In this document: positions 24,221-33,631 of the stretch, piece after piece | How the letters are laid out: each line of letters opens with the position of its first letter | Position numbering within the stretch: position 1 is the first letter of the stretch | From: Armatimonadota bacterium | Lineage (GTDB): Bacteria > Armatimonadota > UBA5829 > DTJY01 | Reading direction: 5' to 3' | Length of the DNA stretch: 64,000 nucleotides | NCBI GenBank assembly: GCA_029907255.1 | Contig: JARYMF010000014.1 | Span: 1 to 64,000, forward strand | The notes under the pieces: generated by a model | What the model saw: the letters and a program-made list of their open reading frames with translations, nothing else | The model's database searches: none | Told to the model about the DNA's origin: nothing | Translations under genes and position numbers: made by a program

Positions 24221-25415
24221 CATATTCCTACTATTATTAGGTTTCACAATTGCATTTGAAATACCTGGATTTGGCAAGCAGACAATATCTGTCGTGGCAG
24301 AAAAGACGGATTACAGCGAAGTGCCTGTCACTGCGCTTATTCCAAATCCCGGCAAGATATCTGGAGTTATAGTACTAAAAACAAGCAAAGGGGAGCTTGT
24401 CCCTTGCCAGTCGGAAGTCGTTCCTGAGGGCTTGCGGATTACTTGGATTGTTCGCAACCTCAAGAAAGGCGAAGGGCGAACCTATACAGTGGTCCAAGTC
24501 GATGATAGGTTTGCAGTACCAGGGAAGCTTGTGAGCCTAAGGGATACCGAAGGGTCTGTTGCAGTGTTGATAGGTGGTTCGCTCTTCACTAGCTATATAT
24601 ACACGGGTGCGCCCAAGCCATATTGCTACCCAATAATTGGTCCAAGCGGTGGGCGAATTACACGCAACTACCCGATGCAGGTTGTGCCTGGAGAGACGAC
24701 AGATCATCCTCATCACCGCTCATTTTGGTTTACACATGGTGATGTGAATGGTGTTGACTTTTGGTCCGAAAAGCCCGAAGCTGGCAAGATTGTTCATCGA
24801 AAGTTCGAGGCGCTGGAAAGCGGCCCTGTCTTTGCAAAGATATGCTCCCTGAATGATTGGGTAGGTCCTGATGGAAAGAAAGTCTGTGAGGACAGACGCG
24901 AGCTCAGATTTTACAATACCTCTATCGGAAGGCTTATGGATTTTGAGATAACAATTCGCGCTACCGAAGGTCCTGTAAAGTTTGGGGATACAAAGGAAGG
25001 CACAATGGGTATTCGGGTTGCCTCCTCCATGGATGTTGATAAGGGGCAAGGTCACATTCTCAATTCGCGCGGAGAAAGAGATGGTAGTGCCTGGGGCAAG
25101 CAGGCGGAGTGGTGTGATTATTACGGTCCAGTCAATGGAAAAACTGTTGGGATAGCGGTTTTTGACCATCCATCTAGCTTCCGACATCCAACCTATTGGC
25201 ACGTGAGGACCTATGGCCTGTTCGCCGCCAATCCCTTCGGCTTACGCGATTTTAAAAATGACAAAAAGCTAGATGGCAGCCATACTATTCCAGCGGGTGG
25301 TGAAATTACATTTCGATACCGCATTTTTATTCACAAAGGCGATCCTGACTCCGCTGGCGTTGCTGCCGCATACTCCGCATATGCTAATCCACCCAAAATA
25401 GAGGTCGGAGAATGA
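24210..25415 (+). CDS. Exported DUF6807 ('PmoA') family protein (2)
   Basis: The chosen ATG at 24210 (401 residues) overlaps the previous stop and has AAGGAG at 24193; the resulting N-terminus RPSIFLLLLGFTIAFEIPGFG is a signal peptide. The family motif TDHPHHRSFWFTHGDVNG and a second His cluster FDHPSSFRHPTYWHVRTYG are intact, and the end TFRYRIFIHKGDPD matches copy 1. The extra histidines make this the better candidate for an active or metal-binding copy. It ends in an ATGA overlap with the transporter gene, so three genes (oxidoreductase 4, this one, the MFS gene) are translationally coupled. Confidence 0.82.
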   Translation: MRPSIFLLLLGFTIAFEIPGFGKQTISVVAEKTDYSEVPVTALIPNPGKISGVIVLKTSKGELVPCQSEVVPEGLRITWIVRNLKKGEGRTYTVVQVDDRFAVPGKLVSLRDTEGSVAVLIGGSLFTSYIYTGAPKPYCYPIIGPSGGRITRNYPMQVVPGETTDHPHHRSFWFTHGDVNGVDFWSEKPEAGKIVHRKFEALESGPVFAKICSLNDWVGPDGKKVCEDRRELRFYNTSIGRLMDFEITIRATEGPVKFGDTKEGTMGIRVASSMDVDKGQGHILNSRGERDGSAWGKQAEWCDYYGPVNGKTVGIAVFDHPSSFRHPTYWHVRTYGLFAANPFGLRDFKNDKKLDGSHTIPAGGEITFRYRIFIHKGDPDSAGVAAAYSAYANPPKIEVGE

Positions 25416-26764
25416 CCGCAAATAAAGAAGGTAGTACTGTCGAGACTCCATTAGAGCCGTTTGTAAAAGCGACACAATCAAAAAATTCGCGGTACGAGCG
25501 GTGGCGTTATACAACGTTCGCGGTTACCTGGATCACATACGCAGGTTTTTACCTAACTCGGCAGTCGTTTTCTGCCGCCAAAGCTGGAATACTAGAAGAT
25601 CCGCTTGTACATGTCAGCAAGAGCATGCTTGGCATGGTTGATGCTGCGTATCTGATTGCTTATGCCATTGGTCAGTTCATTTGGGGAGTAGCAGGCGATA
25701 GGTTTGGTTGTCGTAAGGTTGTACTTACTGGTATCCTGCTTTCCATCGTGGCTGGATTTGCGATGGGTGTGTCATCGGTTATCTTGCTTTTTGGCATATT
25801 TTCATTTGCGCAGGGGATTGCCCAAGCTTCGGGATGGGCGCCGCTAACGAAAAATATCGGATGCTGGTTCTCGCAGAAAGAGCGTGGCCGAATTTATGGG
25901 TGGTGGTGTTCGAATTACTCTATTGGTCCAATGGTTGCCACACCTTTTGCGGGATATATGGCTGAACACTTCACAAATTGGCGTTACGCATTTTTTATCC
26001 CGGCAGCAACTTTCCTTCTTATATGGTTTTTGGCTTTGGCTTTCCAAAGAAACAAGCCAGAGGACGTTGGCTTAGTGGGAATTGAGGAATATCATTGCGA
26101 ATGCTCAACAGGTTTGGCCACACCAAAAGAAAATGTCGAAGACAAGGAAAGCGCCTGGAAAGGTATATGCAATGCTTTTAAGAACCTAATGGTTCTTCGC
26201 CTTGCGGTGGTTTATTTTCTTTTGAAGCCGGCACGCTATGCACTTCTTCTTTGGGGACCTCTCATGGTAAAAGAGAAACTCGGAAAGGGAATGGGCGAGT
26301 CGGCTTTGATAAGTGCTTTATTTATGGCAGCGGGTCCTCTAGGAGTGTTGTTTGCTGGTTATGCATCAGACAAGCTTTTCAACGCTAGGCGGATACCAAT
26401 TTGTGTAATAAGCCTCGTAATTCTCGCTATTATCACCTGTCTTTTTGATGTTCTTACGCATAGTGGAAGTCCCTTTGTAATGGGGCTAATGCTTTTCGCA
26501 ATCGGCTTTCTTTTGTTTGGCCCAGACTCCATTCTCGTGGCGACTGCCGCTGTGGATTTTGGAACCAAGAGAGGTGCTTCTACAGCCGTTGGCTTAATCA
26601 ATGGCTTTGGGTCCGCGGGGGCCGTACTGGGCGGCTCGTTACCTGGGTTAATTTCTGAAAAATTTGGTTGGGGGGCGTTATTTTATAGCCTGGCAGCGTG
26701 TTCTTTTGTTGCAGGCGCACTCTTGCTGCCCAAGTGGAATGCCGTTCCAGCAAAGGAAGAATAG
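25412..26764 (+). CDS. MFS transporter, organophosphate:phosphate antiporter (GlpT/UhpT-like) type
   Basis: A 450-residue protein with about 12 membrane segments. The N-terminal block WITYAGFYLTRQSFSAAKAGI and GQFIWGVAGDRFGCRKVVLTG match the OPA branch of the major facilitator superfamily, where Arg residues in helix 1 bind phosphate. Members exchange sugar or glycerol phosphates for inorganic phosphate; other members transport hexuronates. Because the upstream genes are exported sugar-type oxidoreductases, an oxidised or phosphorylated sugar is the likely cargo; this is inference. The start overlaps the previous stop (ATGA). The middle loop is charged (residues about 210-245). Confidence 0.85.
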   Translation: MTANKEGSTVETPLEPFVKATQSKNSRYERWRYTTFAVTWITYAGFYLTRQSFSAAKAGILEDPLVHVSKSMLGMVDAAYLIAYAIGQFIWGVAGDRFGCRKVVLTGILLSIVAGFAMGVSSVILLFGIFSFAQGIAQASGWAPLTKNIGCWFSQKERGRIYGWWCSNYSIGPMVATPFAGYMAEHFTNWRYAFFIPAATFLLIWFLALAFQRNKPEDVGLVGIEEYHCECSTGLATPKENVEDKESAWKGICNAFKNLMVLRLAVVYFLLKPARYALLLWGPLMVKEKLGKGMGESALISALFMAAGPLGVLFAGYASDKLFNARRIPICVISLVILAIITCLFDVLTHSGSPFVMGLMLFAIGFLLFGPDSILVATAAVDFGTKRGASTAVGLINGFGSAGAVLGGSLPGLISEKFGWGALFYSLAACSFVAGALLLPKWNAVPAKEE

Positions 26765-26773
26765 CGATTTGAA

Positions 26774-27868
26774 ATGAAAATGGATTCGCGAGAGCGCGTA
26801 TTTCGCGCATTGAATTTTGAGCAACCGGACAGAGTGCCGATTGACTTTTGGATGTCTAGCGGTTTCAAGAAAAAAATCCTCAGCTATCTTAGGATAGACG
26901 AAAAGGCATTTCTTGACTCATACAATATTGACTTGCGGTACATCGAAGGACCTCGATATATTGGCCCACCGCTTAGAACATTCTCCGATGGCACAGATGA
27001 AGACATCTGGGGTGTTCGGCGTTCAACAGTAACTGTACCAACGCCTGGTGGACAGGAAACATATAAGGAGGTTGCCTGGTCTCCTCTTGCCTTTGCTAAT
27101 TCTGTCGAAGATGTTTATGCCTATGACCACTGGCCTTCGCCTGATTGGTTTGATTATAGCAAAATCGAAAAACAATGCGATGAGATTCGCAATGAAGGAC
27201 GAGTGGTCGTATTTATGGGAGACCGCATGAATCGTTTGGCACAGCTCAAGCCTGCGATGTACCTCCGCGGAGTCGAGGAAATTTTTATTGACATGGGTGT
27301 TTCTCCTGAAATAGCTGAAGCAATCTTCGCAAGGATTTGCGATTTCTATTGCGAATATGCGGAAAGAATATTCGAAGCGGCAAAAGGCAAAATAGACATT
27401 CTTCTTATGGGCGACGACTTTGGCTCACAGAATGGACCGTTGGTTTCGCCGGAGATGTGGGCACAGTTTCTTGGCAAGGGTTTTTCTAAATATATTTCGC
27501 TTGCAAAAGCATATGGTCTCCGTGTAATTCATCATACTTGTGGCTCTGTTCGGCAAATAATACCCCTAATGATTGAGCGCGGCCTCGACGTGCTTCAATC
27601 GCTCCAGCCGGAAGCGGCAGATATGGACCCAAGAACACTGAAGTCTGAGTTCGGGAACCAACTGGCATTTCACGGAGGAATTTCTGTTCAAAGAACGCTC
27701 CCCTTTGGTACGCCTGGGGACGTAAGGAGGGAAGTCAAGGACAGAATCGAGGCACTTGCGCCTGGTGGAGGTTATATTCTTTGTACGGCGCACAACATCC
27801 AAGCAGATACGCCAGTGGAGAATGTCCTTGCACTCCTCCATGCGTACATGGAGTATGGACGATACTGA
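26774..27868 (+). CDS. URO-D family protein with intact zinc-type motif
   Basis: A 364-residue member of the uroporphyrinogen decarboxylase/cobalamin methyltransferase superfamily, beginning 9 bases after the transporter stop. The N-terminus MDSRERVFRALNFEQPDRVPIDFW is typical of the non-haem branch. It is the only one of three members here with both halves of the methyltransferase zinc site: HHTCGS (HxC) and a later ILCTAHN cysteine. In MtaA and relatives this site activates a thiol for methylation from a corrinoid. No corrinoid protein gene adjoins it. In this cluster it might demethylate a methylated sugar or act as an unrelated decarboxylase. Function unproven. Confidence 0.82.
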   Translation: MKMDSRERVFRALNFEQPDRVPIDFWMSSGFKKKILSYLRIDEKAFLDSYNIDLRYIEGPRYIGPPLRTFSDGTDEDIWGVRRSTVTVPTPGGQETYKEVAWSPLAFANSVEDVYAYDHWPSPDWFDYSKIEKQCDEIRNEGRVVVFMGDRMNRLAQLKPAMYLRGVEEIFIDMGVSPEIAEAIFARICDFYCEYAERIFEAAKGKIDILLMGDDFGSQNGPLVSPEMWAQFLGKGFSKYISLAKAYGLRVIHHTCGSVRQIIPLMIERGLDVLQSLQPEAADMDPRTLKSEFGNQLAFHGGISVQRTLPFGTPGDVRREVKDRIEALAPGGGYILCTAHNIQADTPVENVLALLHAYMEYGRY

Positions 27869-27912
27869 AGCAAGAAAGGATTTACCAGGAAATCAAAGTT
27901 CAGGAGGAATAA

Positions 27913-29784
27913 GTGGAAAACTTCACCATATTCGACCTCATAGTAGTGCTTGCTTATCTTATTGGCATAGGCGGCATCGGAATTTACCAAGCCGTAAAGA
28001 TAAAGAGTTCAGGCGACTACTTTGCAGGAGGCAGGAAGTTCAGCAAATGGCTGATGATGATGCACGCTCTTGGAACTGGGACGCATGCAGATGACCCAGT
28101 TGTTGTCACCGGTGCGGCATACAAGCACGGCCTCTCAGGAATTTGGTATACTTTCGTTTATTTATTTGTCACGCCCTTTTATTGGATTATTGCGCCGTTT
28201 TTTAGGCGCTCGCGGTTTATAACTACTGCAGACTTTTTTAAGGTGCGTTTTGGAAGAAAAATGGCGCTCTTATATTCGGTAATGGGCGTTATTACCTTTG
28301 CGCTTTACACGGGGATGATGCTTAAAGCAACTGGTACCCTTGCACATGCTGTCACCCAAGGCGCAGTGCCGGAGTGGGTTGCAATTGCCGCTATGACGGC
28401 GGTATTCGTTTCATACGGGCTCGCAGGTGGGTTAGTTGCAACGGTTGTGACGGAATCAATCCAAGGACTGCTGATTGTCGTAATGTCTTTGCTTCTCGTC
28501 CCATTTGGTTTGGTTAAAGTTGGAGGATTTTCACGCCTTCATGAACTTCTTAGCGCAGATAAGTTCAGTCTTCATGCACCAACCGAGCTTACAATACCTT
28601 GGATTATTACGGGCTCGATTATGATGTTAATTGGCATTGTTTCTCAGCCTCATATTATGGAGGTTTGCTCGACGGGTAAGACGGAATTTGAGGGGCGTGT
28701 AGGATTCACATATGGCAACTTTGTAAAGCGGTTTTGCGCTATAGGGTGGGCGCTTACAGGCGTCATAGTGCTTGGCTTGGTGACAATGCCGCACGGCATC
28801 CCGCCGCTCGGGGCGGAAAGAGAGGCGGCCTTTGGAACAGCGATTCGGGTGCTCCTGCCTGCTGGGTTTACAGGGCTGATGTTTGCCGCAATTCTGGCGG
28901 CACAGATGTCAACATTGAGTGCGTTTATGGTGGCGTCGTCGGCTCTGCTGGCGCGGAATATTTACAAAGAGCACATCAATCCAAATGCCGACGACCGGCA
29001 GCTTCTGTGTTTGGCGCGTTGGATAGGTTTGATAGTTGTTGCAATCGGCGTCATTTTTGCGCTATGCGTATCAGGTGTGGCTCAGGCTTTAGTGATAAAC
29101 TGGGCTGTATCAACGCTTACTGGCATATTTATGTGGTTTGGGGTATTGTGGCGGAGAACTAATGCTACTGGCACATGGGTATCTTTTGCCGTCATGGCTG
29201 TAATTTGGTTGGTTCTTGGTCCAGCTGGCGGCGCGATTAAAAACTTTTGGCCTTCTGCACCTGCGGTTGTAGGCATTTACGCAGATAAGAGTATGCTCCA
29301 AAACTTGGGATTGTCTTTTCTGCCCGCAGGTATAGTTGCATTAATTATCGGAAGTATTGTTGCTGACAGAACAAGAAGCAGATTGCCCGCACTCATTTGG
29401 TTTGGCATGGTTGCAATTTCCTGGGCAATCGTTTTCCCTCTAAAGCTTGGTTTTGGAACGTTTATGGATTTCAATAAGGTTGCTCTCATGATGACCAATT
29501 GTTTGTGTGCTGCAATACTTGCTTTGTTGGTTGGAATGGTTTTCCCCAGCCACCAAGATAAACGAAAGTTGGAAGAATTCTATCTTCTTCTTAAAACGCC
29601 GGTTGGACGAGAAGAAGAATTGCGAAAAGCAGGCGTTGAGGTCGTATACGCAGGACACAGCGAAGGGCATCCGTGGGAGCTCAAGCATCCGCGATTGGTA
29701 AACATTGGCGGATTCTTTGTGGCGCTTGCATTTTCACTTATTGTTTTGGGTATTCTGTGGGGAATTTCACGGATAGGCGCGTGA
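27913..29784 (+). CDS. Sodium:solute symporter (SSS family), large
   Basis: This 623-residue protein starts at GTG 27913 behind AGGAGG. It has about 14 hydrophobic segments. The N-terminal IFDLIVVLAYLIGIGGIGIYQA, then SSGDYFAGGRKFSKWLMMMHALGTG, are standard SSS features that build the sodium and substrate sites; the conserved core runs to about residue 480. The C-terminal 140 residues form additional helices and a cytoplasmic loop (EEFYLLLKTPVGREEELRKAG). Family members import sugars, amino acids, carboxylates or inositol with Na+. Placed between a URO-D gene and an epimerase, it probably imports the cluster's substrate or a product. Confidence 0.88.
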   Translation: MENFTIFDLIVVLAYLIGIGGIGIYQAVKIKSSGDYFAGGRKFSKWLMMMHALGTGTHADDPVVVTGAAYKHGLSGIWYTFVYLFVTPFYWIIAPFFRRSRFITTADFFKVRFGRKMALLYSVMGVITFALYTGMMLKATGTLAHAVTQGAVPEWVAIAAMTAVFVSYGLAGGLVATVVTESIQGLLIVVMSLLLVPFGLVKVGGFSRLHELLSADKFSLHAPTELTIPWIITGSIMMLIGIVSQPHIMEVCSTGKTEFEGRVGFTYGNFVKRFCAIGWALTGVIVLGLVTMPHGIPPLGAEREAAFGTAIRVLLPAGFTGLMFAAILAAQMSTLSAFMVASSALLARNIYKEHINPNADDRQLLCLARWIGLIVVAIGVIFALCVSGVAQALVINWAVSTLTGIFMWFGVLWRRTNATGTWVSFAVMAVIWLVLGPAGGAIKNFWPSAPAVVGIYADKSMLQNLGLSFLPAGIVALIIGSIVADRTRSRLPALIWFGMVAISWAIVFPLKLGFGTFMDFNKVALMMTNCLCAAILALLVGMVFPSHQDKRKLEEFYLLLKTPVGREEELRKAGVEVVYAGHSEGHPWELKHPRLVNIGGFFVALAFSLIVLGILWGISRIGA

Positions 29785-29801
29785 ATTTTTGGAGAGCTTT
29801 G

Positions 29802-30620
29802 ATGTCGAGAATTGGCATAGCAACGTGGAACTTTGGCGAGGGCACACTTTGCGAAAGGGTGCGAACTTTCGCAGAAATGGGCTATAACGCAGTAAGCATA
29901 AACAATAGGGACCTCGATTTTCTAACTGAGGAAGAAGAAGGAGAGATAAGCAAGATCGCCGATGAGCATGACCTTTTGTTAACGTTTCACGGCAGCTTGG
30001 TGTCCAAAGTTGCCGATGAATCCACGATTGTTGCCCATGCCGAGAGAATGGTGAAATGGCAAAAGCGCACCGGCCGAATCAAATGTGCATCATATGATAC
30101 TCCACATGTAGCAATTGCTGAGGGAATTTACCGTGCCGACCCCCAGCCCATACTAGGCATCCTGGACATGGTTCTCTCAATCTTTTCGGGAACTGGGGTG
30201 CGCGTTCTATTAGAAGACTGCCCGATTTTCCCTTGGCAAGCAGAGCGCATGAAAGAATTAGCTGAAAAACACGTTCATCTTGCCATTTTAGTGGATCTTG
30301 GCCATATGAATATTCGCCTACGGGAGCCAAGACATAACCCACAACCACTCAAAGCAGGGGCGGTCGAGGAATATCTCAAAGGTATCCCATATGAAATAGC
30401 GGAGTTGCACGTTCACAGCAACGATGGAACAAAGGACCAACATGCTCCGCCTTATGCGCCCAATGCCGACCTTGCGACTGCTGCCAAAGTACTGCGAGAA
30501 ATAGGCTTCAATGGCGTTTCCACCATCGAGTTAGTGCCGGCTTGGTGTGGAATGCAGGCCGAGGAAATTATTCCCGCCTGCAGAAAGTCATTAGATTATT
30601 GGGCAAATCTCCTTGCTTAG
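29802..30620 (+). CDS. Sugar phosphate isomerase/epimerase-like TIM-barrel protein
   Basis: The chosen ATG at 29802 (272 residues) follows GGAGAG; a longer frame extends back to 29673 inside the symporter gene and is rejected. The fold is the AP endonuclease 2/xylose isomerase-like barrel: an opening MSRIGIATWNFGEGTL, a catalytic Glu in VLLEDCPIF, His and Asp in LVDLGHMN, and a final ELHVHSNDG...TIELVPAW. Members isomerise or epimerise ketosugars or inosose-type products using a divalent metal. It closes the run of genes that started at 16830, and it is a likely partner of the oxidoreductases. Confidence 0.82.
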   Translation: MSRIGIATWNFGEGTLCERVRTFAEMGYNAVSINNRDLDFLTEEEEGEISKIADEHDLLLTFHGSLVSKVADESTIVAHAERMVKWQKRTGRIKCASYDTPHVAIAEGIYRADPQPILGILDMVLSIFSGTGVRVLLEDCPIFPWQAERMKELAEKHVHLAILVDLGHMNIRLREPRHNPQPLKAGAVEEYLKGIPYEIAELHVHSNDGTKDQHAPPYAPNADLATAAKVLREIGFNGVSTIELVPAWCGMQAEEIIPACRKSLDYWANLLA

Positions 30621-30711
30621 GCAAAGTAGCTTTAACAATTGCACGGTGGCAATGGTTGGCATTCACGAACGCTTTTTATGCTTGTCGAAATTATCGGCAC
30701 CACTCAGTAGC

Positions 30712-30740
30712 TTGCATCCTCGACCATAGATGGGTATAAT
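30712..30740 (+). promoter_or_regulatory. Strong sigma-70 promoter for lemA
   Basis: TTGCAT (30712-30717), 17-base spacer, TATAAT (30735-30740). The lemA ATG chosen at 30785 then has a 5' leader of about 38 bases. It marks a transcription break after the sugar cluster. Confidence 0.75.
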
Positions 30741-30784
30741 TGTGCGAGCGGGTGCACAATGGCCTGCTAGAAGGAGCTAAGCAC

Positions 30785-31354
30785 ATGATGATTTCAGCGG
30801 CAACGATAGTGATCATCGCAGTATTGGGCGTAGCCGGCCTAATAATTCTTTGGCTGGTGTATCTATACAACCGATTAGTTGTTTTGCGAAATAGGATTAA
30901 CAATGCCTGGTCGCAAATTGACGTCCAGCTTCGTCGGAGATATGATTTAATCCCAAATCTCGTCGAGACTGTGAAAGGCTATGCGGCACATGAGAAGGAG
31001 GTTTTCACAAAAGTAACCGAAGCTCGGGCCGCAATGGCTTCAGCGCAAACTATCGCAGAACAAGGGCAGGCGCAAAATATGATTACCCAGGCTCTCAAAT
31101 CTCTTTTTGCGGTTGCTGAGGCGTATCCAGATCTTAAAGCGAACCAGAACTTTATGATGTTACAGGAGGAGTTGTCGGGGACAGAGAGCAAGATTGCGTA
31201 TGCCCGCCAATTCTACAACGATACTGTGATGGCTTACAACACGCTCATCCAGTCGTTTCCGGCCAATCTTTTTGCAAAGGCATTTGGTTTCACCGAAAGA
31301 GAATACTTCCCTATGGAAGAAGCCGCACGTGAGCCCGTTCAAGTCAAGTTTTGA
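30785..31354 (+). CDS. lemA: LemA family membrane protein
   Basis: The protein has 189 residues; ATG at 30785 behind AAGGAG fits better than the in-frame GTG at 30740. A single membrane helix spans residues about 5-27 ([19 protein letters not shown]), after which the LemA signature [24 protein letters not shown] and [15 protein letters not shown] appears. The soluble part is a helical bundle (coiled-coil-like). LemA proteins are widespread and their exact role is unsettled; they are often encoded next to HtpX, as here, and are thought to support membrane-protein quality control. Confidence 0.93.
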   Translation: MMISAATIVIIAVLGVAGLIILWLVYLYNRLVVLRNRINNAWSQIDVQLRRRYDLIPNLVETVKGYAAHEKEVFTKVTEARAAMASAQTIAEQGQAQNMITQALKSLFAVAEAYPDLKANQNFMMLQEELSGTESKIAYARQFYNDTVMAYNTLIQSFPANLFAKAFGFTEREYFPMEEAAREPVQVKF

Positions 31355-31410
31355 TAGAAGGCGAGGAGTGTTGCTTAAATAAAGGCTTATCCATTACTAA
31401 TTATTGTCCC

Positions 31411-32295
31411 ATGTATGAGCAAATTGCTTCGAATATACGCAGGTCATACTTACTAATATTCGCCTTCATCTTATTGATTTGCGGGCTGGGGTATTTATTC
31501 TCAGAGACCACTGGCTATCCTGAGATTCTCCCACTTGCGCTTGTTTTTGCCATCGTGAGCAGCATAGGTAGTTACTACTATAGTGACAAGATTGTGCTTG
31601 CGATGTCTAATGCGCGGCCAGCGACTAAAGAGGAACATGCCTTTCTAATTAACTCCGTTGAAGGTCTTGCGATTGCAGCCGGAATTCCTGTCCCAAAGAT
31701 CTATGTCATTGATGACACCGCACCAAACGCATTTGCGACCGGCAGAGACCCTGAACACGCAGTAATTTGTGTGACAACAGGTTTGATGCAAAAACTGAAC
31801 CGTATTGAACTAGAGGGAGTTATTAGCCACGAGATGGCACATATAAAAGGATTCGATATTCGCCTAATGGCGCTGGTCGCGGTTCTTGCTGGCACGGTTG
31901 TCTTAATATCCGATTGGTTGCTTCGGAGCATGCGGTTCGGCTTTATTCGCCGTAATAGAAACCGCGGATCGGGTGGGAATCCTTTGGTGTTGGCAATTGC
32001 GCTGATTGCCGCTTTACTTGCACCTCTAATCGCTCTTTTGATGCAGCTTGCTATTTCAAGGAGGCGGGAGTTTCTTGCCGATGCTCAGGGGGCATTGCTT
32101 ACTCGATATCCAGAAGGTTTGGCAAGCGCTCTTGAAAAAATCGCATCAGATACAGAACCACTCGAGGCAGCAAATAAAGCAACTGCCCATATGTATATCT
32201 ACAATCCTCTGCGCGACTATGGAGGATGGCTAAACAATCTTTTCAGCACACATCCGCCAATTGAGGAACGCATTCGCCGCTTGAGAAGCATGTAA
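31411..32295 (+). CDS. htpX: HtpX-like membrane zinc protease (M48)
   Basis: HtpX degrades damaged membrane proteins. From ATG 31411 it has 294 residues. Two N-terminal membrane helices precede the zinc-binding motif HEMAH (140-144), and two more helices follow at about residues 155-215. The third ligand lies in RRREFLADAQG. The end, FSTHPPIEERIRRL, is a family hallmark. The start is not certain: no ribosome site lies near 31411, and an in-frame TTG at 31351 overlaps the lemA stop (giving 314 residues). It forms the usual lemA-htpX pair. Confidence 0.92.
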   Translation: MYEQIASNIRRSYLLIFAFILLICGLGYLFSETTGYPEILPLALVFAIVSSIGSYYYSDKIVLAMSNARPATKEEHAFLINSVEGLAIAAGIPVPKIYVIDDTAPNAFATGRDPEHAVICVTTGLMQKLNRIELEGVISHEMAHIKGFDIRLMALVAVLAGTVVLISDWLLRSMRFGFIRRNRNRGSGGNPLVLAIALIAALLAPLIALLMQLAISRRREFLADAQGALLTRYPEGLASALEKIASDTEPLEAANKATAHMYIYNPLRDYGGWLNNLFSTHPPIEERIRRLRSM

Positions 32296-32344
32296 TCTTG
32301 ATGTTTAATTTTAAAATGTTGAGCGCCAAATATTAAGCGCCCAA

Positions 32345-33631
32345 ATGTATGAAAGGACAGCAGCAACAAAAAACATTGGGTTTGAGCATGACCAGCGAGA
32401 GGTCAGGAGAAGTTTTTGCCTTCTCTCGATGGATGCCATTTTCTATTTTTGTGGTCTTGCGTTAATTGATTCTCAAACCGTTCTTCCCACTTTCTTGGCG
32501 ACACTTACGAAGTCCCCTATGCTGATTGGCGCATTGATGGCTATTCGCCCTGCGGGTGTTTTCATCCCCCAGCTCTGGAGTGCTCACTATCTTCGGAAGC
32601 GGACGCGCCACAAAGGTTTCCTTATTAAGGTTGCCTCAATTTCGAGAATTGCCGTAACTTTCTTTGCAATAATTCTTTTCTTTGCAAACAGTGGAGATAA
32701 AGTACTCATGCTCTGGGCTTTTGTTGCAATGTATACGGCGTTTTGGTTTTCAGAGGGTGGGGTGGGGGTTTCTTGGACCGACTTGGTTGCTAAGACGATT
32801 CCCGAACGGTTGCGTGGGCGATTGTTCGGATTGATGCAGGTAGTCGGAGGCATATTAGGAGTACTGGTTGGTGTTTTCGTGAGCCGAATGCTTTCGGAAA
32901 AAGGACCAGATTATCCAACAAATTTTGCTGTCCTAGTGGCTGTATCGGCTTTTTTCTTCTGGATGAGTTTAGCTAGTCTTTCTGCTGTTCGTGAGCCGGA
33001 AGGGCCCACCGATGATTATGACGGCGGCTTTCTTGAGTATATCGGCAAGCTGGGCAATACCCTCAAGGAACATAGCCAGCTTAAGCGGCTGATTGCAGTG
33101 CAAATGCTAGCAGGGCTAAGTGGGCTTTCGCTTCCATTTTATATACTATATGCGAAAGAAACATCCAAAGTCACTGGGGAAATGGTTGGTATTTTTCTTC
33201 TGGTGCAGACGATAGGAAGTATTCTAGCTGCATTGGTAACAGGTTATCTCAGCGACCATAGAGGGCCAAAGATCGCAATAATATTGACCCTTGTACTAGG
33301 TATTTCAGCGCCTGCCATGGCTCTTGTGGTTGGTGGCGCACAGGCATGGGCGTTTGGATTCGTTTTCCTAGTGGTTGGTGGACTCTTGGGAAGCTCGTGG
33401 ATTGGTATAACGAACTTCCTTCTCGAGATTTCCGAACCTAAGGAACGGCGGGGGTTAATTGGGTTGATGAACACTGCGAATACACCGGCAATGCTGTATC
33501 CCCTTCTCGGCGGCGTAATAGCTCAGGAATTATCATACTGTGCTGCATTTGTTTTGACAGCGCTGGCTGCGCTAATTGCCCTCCTTCTTTCATTGGGATT
33601 AAAAAGCAAGAAAGATGATATGCTCTACTAA
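32345..33631 (+). CDS. MFS transporter, unknown substrate
   Basis: A 428-residue protein with about 12 membrane segments. The loop between helices 2 and 3 reads YLRKRTRHKGFLIK rather than the classic MFS signature. The second half contains FLLVQTIGSILAALVTGYLSDHRGPKIA, with the loop 8-9 GYLSDHRG signature. The central loop is acidic (REPEGPTDDYDGGFLEYIGKL). It lies 49 bases after the htpX-like gene without a visible terminator. Substrate cannot be deduced; drug-efflux and sugar families are both possible. The ATG at 32345 has no obvious ribosome site. Confidence 0.75.
   Translation: MYERTAATKNIGFEHDQREVRRSFCLLSMDAIFYFCGLALIDSQTVLPTFLATLTKSPMLIGALMAIRPAGVFIPQLWSAHYLRKRTRHKGFLIKVASISRIAVTFFAIILFFANSGDKVLMLWAFVAMYTAFWFSEGGVGVSWTDLVAKTIPERLRGRLFGLMQVVGGILGVLVGVFVSRMLSEKGPDYPTNFAVLVAVSAFFFWMSLASLSAVREPEGPTDDYDGGFLEYIGKLGNTLKEHSQLKRLIAVQMLAGLSGLSLPFYILYAKETSKVTGEMVGIFLLVQTIGSILAALVTGYLSDHRGPKIAIILTLVLGISAPAMALVVGGAQAWAFGFVFLVVGGLLGSSWIGITNFLLEISEPKERRGLIGLMNTANTPAMLYPLLGGVIAQELSYCAAFVLTALAALIALLLSLGLKSKKDDMLY

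Noticed and set aside
21739-25415. 'Methane oxygenase PmoA' function for the DUF6807 proteins
   Set aside because: They are soluble exported proteins with no membrane helices beyond the signal peptide and no resemblance to particulate methane monooxygenase; the label is a naming artefact.
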